NCBI GenBank assembly: GCA_016722445.1
Contig: JADKIZ010000013.1
Location: 41,426 to 105,425, forward strand
Source: Flavobacteriales bacterium
Lineage (GTDB): Bacteria > Bacteroidota > Bacteroidia > Flavobacteriales_D > Sanyastnellaceae
Reading direction: 5' to 3'
DNA: 64,000 bases
Positions 57,185 to 64,000 of the stretch are shown piece after piece. Position numbers and translations under genes: made by a program. The notes under the pieces are model-generated. The model saw only the letters and a program-made list of their open reading frames with translations, was not told the origin of the DNA and did not search any database. The number at the start of each line of letters is the position of its first letter. The first letter of the stretch is position 1.

Positions 57185-57736
57185 TTAATTTTTCGACTGG
57201 ATCAATTTCCAATCTTGTGCCTCAACCATTTTGTCCAGCTCTTCATACAAAGTGCGCAATCCCGCTGGACCTTTATATCTATTTGCCACAGTTTTCAACT
57301 TGCCCTCACCCGATGCAATCATGGTAACCGTGGTGGGTAAATCAGTCACGTGAGGATTGTCGTAGCTTTCCTGAAGGCCAAAATAACCAATCGCATCGGC
57401 GGTGGTTCTAATTTTTTGAAGAGCGGTAGGATCAATGGTTGTTTGGTAAACGCCAATGCGATCCACGTAGTTTTTACCAAGATAAACTGCCCGGCCACTC
57501 TCATAAACAACCAAGTCAAAGATCGGACACATACCAAAACAGGCCCCGCGCTGATAAAATAGGAGTGTATCGCGATCAGCTTGAAGTGCTGCTTCCTCCG
57601 CTTTCGCGATTGCCGCTTTGGCTTCTGCCAAAGCAATCGCCTCTGCGTTTGGGTCAACAGTCGTCGTTTCCTTTTTTTGTTTGCAGGCAACTACCGACAA
57701 CAAAAGAATTGCCACAATGGTGATGGACTTTGTCAT
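57185..57736 (-). CDS. DUF6438 domain lipoprotein
   Basis: From the ATG at 57736 (MTKSITIVAILLLSVVACKQ, lipobox VVAC) 183 residues. A helical Ala-rich segment (AEAIALAEAKAAIAKAEEAA) is followed by the DUF6438 core: QRGACFGMCPIFDLVVYESGRAVYLG with the two conserved Cys, and LPTTVTMIASGEGKLKTVANRY. Probably periplasmic; function unknown. It lies 46 bases upstream of the S46 gene on the same strand and 48 bases downstream of yidC, so an operon is possible. Confidence 0.82.
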   Translation of the reverse strand: MTKSITIVAILLLSVVACKQKKETTTVDPNAEAIALAEAKAAIAKAEEAALQADRDTLLFYQRGACFGMCPIFDLVVYESGRAVYLGKNYVDRIGVYQTTIDPTALQKIRTTADAIGYFGLQESYDNPHVTDLPTTVTMIASGEGKLKTVANRYKGPAGLRTLYEELDKMVEAQDWKLIQSKN

Positions 57737-57784
57737 GATGTGTAGTTTATTGGCGCGCATCGCAATACTCCTGCCAGAATAAAA

Positions 57785-59704
57785 TTAACGCTTACTGTGT
57801 TTCTTTTGCTGCATTTTTTGCGCGTCCTCCAAACGTTGCATAAAACTGCTTTTCGTTTTTGGTTTCTTTTTATTGTCATCAATTTTCGCGCGAATAGCAT
57901 CTTCATTGATGAAATATTTTTTGATCGCCCACATCTGTCCGATACTCACCATGTTCGCAATGAAGTAGTACAACGCCAAACCTGAAGGCTGATTGTTGAA
58001 GAAGAACAACATCATCACTGTGAACAGGTTCATCATCACTTTCATGTTCGGCATACCAGGCTGTTGCGCCATCTGAGGTTGTGCCCCCATGCTCATCTGT
58101 GAATACAAGAAAGTAGACGCGGCCATGAGGATGGTGAATCCACTCACGTGATTACCATAAATGGAGCTGAGAATTGGAATATTCTGTGACCATGAAACGA
58201 TACTGTCATAGGCTGCAAGGTCATCAGCCCAAAGGAAACTCTTACCACGAAGTACGATCTCTGCTGGGAAAAAGCGGAACATCGCGTACAGAATTGGCAT
58301 CTGAAGCAAAACAGGAATACACCCTGCGAATGGATTCACTCCTGTTTGACGATACAGCGCCATAGTCGCTTGTTGTTTTCCCATGGCATCTTTGCCTTCG
58401 AATTTGCGATTGATCTCATCGATCTCCGGTTTCAACACGCGCATTTTTGCACTGCTCATGAAATTTTTCCAGGTGATCGGGAACAGAACTGTCTTGATGA
58501 CCAATGTGACAAGCAGAATGATAAGTCCCCATGAACCAATGAAAGAAGAGAAAAACCAGAACAATGGTCTTACACACCATCTGTTCACTGTTCCGATGAT
58601 GCTCCATCCATAGTCGATGATGCGATCAAATTCTGCAGCATTCACTTTCTTCAATTCACGATAATCATTTGGACCGAAGTAGAAAATCAAATCACCAGAG
58701 GTAGATGGTCCACCATTCATGGTAATACCCAGATTGGCGTAATAGAATTTCGTTCTGGCAGAATCCAGTGGAATATTCACCTGCATCAGCGATCCAGAAT
58801 TGAAGCCTTGCTCAGATACCACTGCAGCGGAGAAATAATCCTGTTTGAATGACATCCAGTTCACTTTTTTCTCCGACACATATTCGTCGCCCGCAGTTTC
58901 GCTTAGGTAATCCCTGTCCTCTTCCATTTCGCGGTAGTAAACCGAACATCTTGAGCGTTCAGCGCTGATACCCTTTTCATTCGGAAGACCAGCAACGAAC
59001 CATTCAAGGTTCATTGGTTTACCGCCCAATTCCAGATCATCACCCATACCCACAACGTTGATCTTCATGCCGACCTGATACGAATCCGGAGCAAGGCTAT
59101 AAATCAATTCAAGGTATTTGTTGGGATCTGCTGTAGACAATTTCATGGACACTGATTGAGCCGCAGTCTTCGCATCAGCGTAATCCGTAGAAGGCACAAA
59201 AATGAATTCATCACTTTTGAAATTACCTTTTCCGTAAAGGTTAAAAGCGAGTTTCATGGCAGAAAGACTATCGCTCCACAAACGGATATTCTCTTTGGAA
59301 TGATAGGCTTTATAACCATCAGTGAGTTCCGCCATTTTCACCATACCACCTTTGGTATTGAGCGTCACTTTCACTTTGTTGTTTTCAAGAATGATGTCGC
59401 GTGCCTCTCCTTGAGCTGCAGCGGCTAGTATTCCAAATTTCTCATGGAGCAAACCAGATGCAGAGGCTATCGATGCTGAATCGTTGGCTGCAGGCGCTAC
59501 TATGACTGCTTGATCAGAAGTTGGAATTGACTGAGCAGGTTCTGACGGCTTCGGATTGGCAGCTTCAACTTTAGCCAAACTATCCAGACGAGCCTGCTCA
59601 GCTTCCGCCTGTTTTTTCATTTCACCATTTTGGTACCATGCAAAACCGATGAGCAACACCACCATCAGGGTGAAGCCAATCACTGTATTCTTATCAAATT
59701 TCAT
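57785..59704 (-). CDS. yidC: Membrane protein insertase YidC
   Basis: A complete 639-residue YidC of the long Gram-negative type: N-terminal membrane anchor (VIGFTLMVVLLIGFAWY), a linker, the periplasmic beta-sandwich domain (about 100-375), then the conserved core with WGLIILLVTLVIKTVLFPIT, the positively charged loop around KMRVLKPEIDEINRKF, GCIPVLLQMPILYAMF, MNLFTVMMLFFFNNQPSGLALYYF and a basic tail ending KKHSKR. It inserts proteins into the inner membrane with or without SecYEG. The start at 59704 faces the FecCD gene, so a promoter should lie in 59705-59812. Confidence 0.97.
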   Translation of the reverse strand: MKFDKNTVIGFTLMVVLLIGFAWYQNGEMKKQAEAEQARLDSLAKVEAANPKPSEPAQSIPTSDQAVIVAPAANDSASIASASGLLHEKFGILAAAAQGEARDIILENNKVKVTLNTKGGMVKMAELTDGYKAYHSKENIRLWSDSLSAMKLAFNLYGKGNFKSDEFIFVPSTDYADAKTAAQSVSMKLSTADPNKYLELIYSLAPDSYQVGMKINVVGMGDDLELGGKPMNLEWFVAGLPNEKGISAERSRCSVYYREMEEDRDYLSETAGDEYVSEKKVNWMSFKQDYFSAAVVSEQGFNSGSLMQVNIPLDSARTKFYYANLGITMNGGPSTSGDLIFYFGPNDYRELKKVNAAEFDRIIDYGWSIIGTVNRWCVRPLFWFFSSFIGSWGLIILLVTLVIKTVLFPITWKNFMSSAKMRVLKPEIDEINRKFEGKDAMGKQQATMALYRQTGVNPFAGCIPVLLQMPILYAMFRFFPAEIVLRGKSFLWADDLAAYDSIVSWSQNIPILSSIYGNHVSGFTILMAASTFLYSQMSMGAQPQMAQQPGMPNMKVMMNLFTVMMLFFFNNQPSGLALYYFIANMVSIGQMWAIKKYFINEDAIRAKIDDNKKKPKTKSSFMQRLEDAQKMQQKKHSKR

Positions 59705-59812
59705 GTCGAGTTAAAAAAGGCGCGCAAAAGTCGTCATTTGCCGACAGTTCCCCACCATACCATGGCGATTTTTGGCGGTAAACGGAAGAAAATTGGGGTA
59801 GATCACCGTCGA

Positions 59813-60839
59813 ATGAGGACTTTCACCCTTCCGAACCGACTTTTGCACACCTTGAAAAATGCCATTCTGATCATATTGCTTGTGCTGATAGCCTTTGCCG
59901 AATTGGCTTTTGGTTCGGTGCACGTGAGTCTCGAGGATGTTTGGAACAGTCTCACGGCTCAGTCTATGGTCAATGAAAACCTGAGGATGGTGGTGGTCAG
60001 TTCGCGTTTACCGCGTGCCCTCACAGCCATTTTTGCCGGTAGCAGCTTAGCCCTTGGGGGAATGTTGATGCAGACCCTTTTCAGAAATCCACTGGCGGGT
60101 CCTTCGGTATTGGGTGTTAGTTCCGGGGCATCTCTCGGTGTAGCCTTACTGGTATTGTCGGGCGGAATCATTGCCGCAACAGACCTCACACCTGCGGCCA
60201 TCGCCATGGCTGCTATAGCCGGTGCGTTAGCGGTATTGCTTGTCATCTCATTCGCCGCAAGACGACTGAGCGACAATACCACACTCCTCATTTTTGGGGT
60301 GATGCTCTCATTTTTCACCGGAGCTATAGTAGACGCTTTACAATTTCACTCTTCCAATGAATCGCTGCGCAAATACATCACCTGGGGCATGGGTAGTTTC
60401 TCAGGCACCGGTATGGAGGAAATTGCCATCATGGCCATTGCAGTGATCGCTGGGGTATTGGCCATTTTACCATTGCTCCGCAAATTGGACATCTTTTACT
60501 GGGTGCTTCATATGCTCAAAGTATGGAATTGACACGCGAAGGATGACACTTTACTTGATTCTCATCACAGGTTTGTTGGCGGGAGTAGCCACGGCATATT
60601 GTGGTCCAGTGGCTTTCATAGGGTTGGCAGTACCGCATCTCATCCGATCGTGGTATCGCACCATGCTTCACCGCAAAATTGCATTTGCGATAGAAGTAGC
60701 AGGGGCTGTAACCGCCATGCTCTGCGATCTTGTATCATTGCTGCTCAATCTCCCATTGAACACCGTAGCTTCTGCTTTGGGAGCTCCAGTGGTTATCTGG
60801 ATCATCATCAAAGGCCAACGCAACAACACGATATTCTGA
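59813..60839 (+). CDS. FecCD-family ABC permease, frame broken twice
   Basis: From the ATG at 59813 (MRTFTLPNRLLHTLKNAILI) about 340 residues in ten helices, with VVVSSRLPRALTAIFAGSSLALGGMLMQTLFRNPLAGPSVLGVSSGA-type hallmarks in the first part and AYCGPVAFIGLAVPHLIRSW plus LPLNTVASALGAPVVIW at the end. The first frame runs to LLRKLDIF; a second gives LLGASYAQSMEL, and MTLYLILITGLLAG follows in a third, with shifts near 60494-60500 and 60540. It is the membrane subunit of a siderophore, haem or B12 importer. The stop overlaps the ATPase start (TGATG). An alternative start at 59762 adds 17 residues. Confidence 0.88.
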
Positions 60840-61476
60840 TGACGACCACCATCCTACATACCGAAAACCTTGCGGTGGGTTCCACCACAAGCCGGTCCTC
60901 GAAAATTTTTCCCTTGCCATAAAACATGGAGATTTTGTCGGACTAAAAGGGTTGAATGGTTCAGGAAAAACAACCTTGCTTAAAACATTGAGTGGTTTAT
61001 TGACGCCAATCAACGGAAAGGTTTTCATCCAGGGAAAAGACATACACCGCACAGATATTCAGACCCGCGCAACCTTGGTGAGCATTGTACTCACCGAACG
61101 AATACGACTGCGTGGATTACGCGTACGCGACTTGGTAGAAATGGGACTCTATCCCACCGAAGGCGCCATGCATTTCAATACGAAGGAGAACAGTCAAAAA
61201 ATAGATGAAAGTCTGGAGCGCATGCGCATCACCCATCTGGCTGACAAATCCCTCACCGATATCTCCGACGGCGAATTACAAAAGACCATGATCGCCCGTG
61301 CCCTAACTCAGGCCACACCATTGATCATCATGGACGAACCCACCGCCTTCCTCGACTACGTCGCCCGCGAAGAATTCTATACCCTGATGTCTACCCTTTG
61401 CCGCGACACAGGCGTTGCAGTTTTGATATCAAGTCATGATGTGGGGATGATGGAAAGGTGGGTGGAGGTGGGGTGA
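60839..61476 (+). CDS. FecE-type ABC ATPase, frame broken once and C-terminus truncated
   Basis: Starts at the ATG overlapping the permease stop. MTTTILHTENLAVG is followed in a second frame by FHHKPVLENFSLAIKHGDF, the switch lying near 60875-60885. Walker A GLNGSGKTTLL, signature SDGELQK, Walker B LIIMDEPTAFLD and H-loop SSHDVGMMERW are all present. After ERW the frame reads VEVG and stops at 61476, so the usual last 30-50 residues are missing; no other frame continues the family. Energises the FecCD permease. The loss falls in a G-rich stretch (61438-61475) and may mark an assembly joint or real deletion. Confidence 0.82.
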
Positions 61477-61580
61477 GAGCTTAGTCACTAGGAACATCAT
61501 GAATTCAATAATCCATGCGGAGCGAATTTTGCGATTCCCATCAAGCGGCATAGTTCTATATGCAAAGGTGAAACTTTGAC
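61477..61580. other. Short region after the truncated ATPase, no gene seen
   Basis: About 100 bases with no homology to the ABC C-terminus in any frame and no recognisable promoter, RNA or repeat. It separates the importer genes from the SBBP protein. Confidence 0.4.
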
Positions 61581-64000
61581 ATGAGAATATATGATTATTA
61601 TTTTTCGCATTTAACAAAACGAAAAGAATATTCTACTACATTCGTTCAACTAAAAACCACATTACCGACAAAATTCATTCACTCACTCTGTTTCATGGTG
61701 TCAACATGCACGTTTGCACAACAACAAACCGAAGTGTCCCTTGAAAGCGCAACTTCATCGGAGTGCAGCAAATGTTTCTTAAATCAAGTGTGGTGAAGAA
61801 TGGGGAATGATGTATTCACGTGTGGAGCCACGCTTGATAGCCTTGGTCACTACGATGTTCTCGTGTCTAAACATAACAGCTCAAATGTCCTTCAGTGGTC
61901 AGCAACCTTTGCGGGCAGTTATGGGGGTAATGATTATGCGTCAGACATTGCAATTGATGGCGCTGGTAATGTGTATGTAGTCGGCACCAAACAAGTTGGC
62001 GCAAACGATTACGATGCGATTACCATTAAATACAATGCAAGCGGAGTTCAGCAATGGGTGCAAACCTATACAGGAGCAGGCGGTGGTCCCGATGGACTCA
62101 CCACCATTGTACTTGATGGTAATAACGCTGTGTATGTGGCTGGAGGTATGTACCAATCAATCACACAACTCACTAACGTACTCAGTATAAAATATGACTC
62201 AACCGGCACAGCACTGTGGACAAATACGTGGAATAACGGTACGTATAATATGCAAGACCGGGATCTCGAATAGTCCTAAATGGTGGCTACACATATGTAT
62301 ATTCCGCATCGCAAATAGCATTGAGCCCGGTACAGTGGAAACTTGCTCGCTTAAAATATGACAGTTCCAGCGGCTCCTTGAGCACAACAAGTATCAGCGC
62401 CGGAGACGATGTGGTGTTTGACGCCGTGCATGACATTGCGCTCGACAACATCAACTATCTCTATGTGGCAGGAAGCTACACATCTTCGACTGAAGGAAAA
62501 AATATCCGCATAGCCCGATTCGATACGGACTTTGAATCGTATTGGGTGCATGACTTCAATGGTAGCGACGATCTTGATGATGAAGCGCTCAGTATTGAAG
62601 TTCATGGTACATCGTATGTGTATGTTGCCGGATACAGCACATCCGCAACGACAGGAAAAGATATCTACGCGGTGAAAATGACTGCAACTGGCGCCACGGT
62701 TAGTTGGGAGGATACCTATGATCTTAACGGTGGCGATGATGTTGGAAATTATCTAGCGCTTGATAACAGCAACTCACCCATCATCGGTGCCACGACTTTT
62801 AAAAACGGCAACGATGATATTGCTGTTGTTGGCATAAAGAGCACCACCGGAGCAATCAACTACCAAAACAGATATAACAGTGAATACAACAAGAATGATC
62901 GGGCTGATTGTGTTGCGGTTGATCAAAGTAATGGGAGCCTCTATGTGGCAGGCAGAAACAAATCAATGATTCTACATACTCTTATCTACTCACTCAATGG
63001 AAAGAAAAACAATTTATTCACCAGTACCCTCAGATGGTTATTCAAACTATGCGGGATATATAAAGAACCAAGGACAAGTTAGGGACACCTCTGGAAATTC
63101 TAATATGGAATTTCACTTTACGATCAACTGAATACGATTGCCACCTATATCAATGATTCATTGATTGCTATCAACTAAACAAATGCATGGATTCAACTAA
63201 CGTTGACACTCTTTGGCGTGTTGACATGATCTTTTCTAAAAGGAGATTACGCGTCGAAAGTGTACGGGATGAATGAGCGCTTAGAACACTATAATTTTCA
63301 CTTAGCACATTCACCACAAACAACCGCAAAAATTCCATCGTATAATCAAATAATCAAACCAAATGTGTACACCAATACCGATATCATTTACTCAATGTCG
63401 GCTTCTGGATTTAGGCAATGGATCGTTGCACGATCTGGTGCTCCAACAAATGATTTCGAGCTATCCTTCTCCGGACAAAGTTCGCTTTCATTAGATGGAA
63501 ACGGAAACCTTAACGTTAACACAGGAATCGGTTCAATTGTTTTCACAAGACCTAAAGCGTATACACTAAACACAACCACGGGCGCTTTGACACTGCTAGG
63601 TTGGCAACCAAATTACAGTATCAGTTCGAATACCGTTTCATTCGTTAACTACGGTAGTTGGAGTGGTACTTTGGTTTTGGAATATGGACATCCATCAGCT
63701 GCCGCATCAAGGACATCCATAACCAATGTTGATTGGACTACTTTTTACGGTGGTTCGCAAAACGACCAATTTAAGGACGTTGTATGCAATGAGTCAAACG
63801 ATGTTTTCGCGATTGGTGATAGTGAGTCCCAATCAATTTTAGAAGAGTCTGGCCAAGTAATTCACAGTCATTCTAACCTAAAAGATATGCTCATTGTTAA
63901 GTTCAATGCACTATGCCAAAATGAATTTGTAACATATTACGGAGGGAATAATGAAGACTTCGGTCAAGGTATTGACATAGATTTAACCACGGGTAATCTC
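61581..64000 (+). CDS. Giant secreted SBBP (beta-propeller repeat) protein, 3' end outside the window, frame broken many times
   Basis: A likely signal peptide (FIHSLCFMVSTCTFAQ) near 61670-61720 starts a chain of SBBP repeats: GGNDYASDIAIDGAGNVYVV, YDAITIKYNASGVQQWVQTY, VHDIALDNINYLYVAGSY. A linker (YLLTQWKEKQFIHQYP) then leads to YIKNQGQVRDTSGNSN and a DUF7948-like domain (VYTNTDIIYSMSASGFRQWI; NLNVNTGIGSIVFTRPKAY), followed by new repeats (WTTFYGGSQNDQFKDVVC) open to the right edge from about 63280. At least five frame changes (for example in the G4 near 61800, at 62270-62320, 62970, 63120-63240) divide it. Could be two adjacent genes, but the linker suggests one. Extracellular; function unknown. 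Confidence 0.7.

Noticed and set aside
1..64000. tRNA, rRNA, CRISPR array, prophage or insertion sequence
   Set aside because: No cloverleaf-like gene, regular repeat-spacer array, transposase, integrase or phage gene was found by reading all gaps and frames.

Overview
This window looks like a long-read contig from a Bacteroidota bacterium, most likely a Flavobacteriales-like lineage. Supporting evidence: a fused ccoN-ccoO cytochrome cbb3 oxidase with a mono-haem CcoP, TonB receptors with carboxypeptidase-regulatory N-termini, S46 dipeptidyl-peptidase, a secreted subtilase with a type IX sorting tail, ACNYDP-type cysteine motifs, DnaE with a fused N-terminal exonuclease, and promoters of the TTG-N19-TAnnTTTG kind. 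No tRNA, rRNA, CRISPR array, transposase or phage gene was seen.

Layout. 1-1.6 kb: 5' part of a repeat-rich secreted protein leaving the left edge. 1.8-5.1 kb: small enzymes and a DEAD-box RNA helicase. 5.5-9.7 kb: a TonB-dependent receptor and a secreted propeller-like protein. 9.9-23.8 kb: a respiratory and stress block on the minus strand made of three transcription units: ccoS-ccoNO-ccoQ-ccoP-ccoG-ccoH-SafE-like; Usp-hypothetical-ccoI; and Hsp20-TSUP transporter-PAS histidine kinase-REC/CRP regulator. Each unit has a palindrome TGAY-N4-RTCA centred 80-84 nt before its first start codon, which suggests one regulon, possibly run by the REC-CRP protein encoded inside it. 23.9-31 kb: a surface-repeat protein, a head-GIN lipoprotein, a DUF4139 protein, and a truncated haemoglobin/flavin amine oxidase/outer-membrane protein operon. 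31-40 kb: dnaE, a very long TraB/GumN protein, aroC. 40-46 kb: hutI and ftcD (histidine degradation) with small conserved genes between them. 46-54 kb: subtilase, lipoproteins, MORN-type protein, mdh, endonuclease/phosphatase, a 40-residue lipoprotein, alpha/beta hydrolase. 54.2-54.6 kb: an intergenic island of repeats related to one at 9.7 kb. 54.7-61.5 kb: S46 peptidase, DUF6438 lipoprotein, yidC, and a FecCD/FecE-type importer whose ATPase is cut short. 61.6-64 kb: a giant SBBP propeller protein leaving the right edge.

A caution runs through the whole annotation. At least fifteen genes are broken by one or more single-base frameshifts, many of them in runs of four to seven identical bases (A/T), and a 19-base G run ends hutI. 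The pattern fits sequencing indels better than true pseudogenes. It splits genes and in one case creates a false fusion (DUF4139 with a globin). Broken genes are given here with their full inferred spans, and the place of each frame change is noted.
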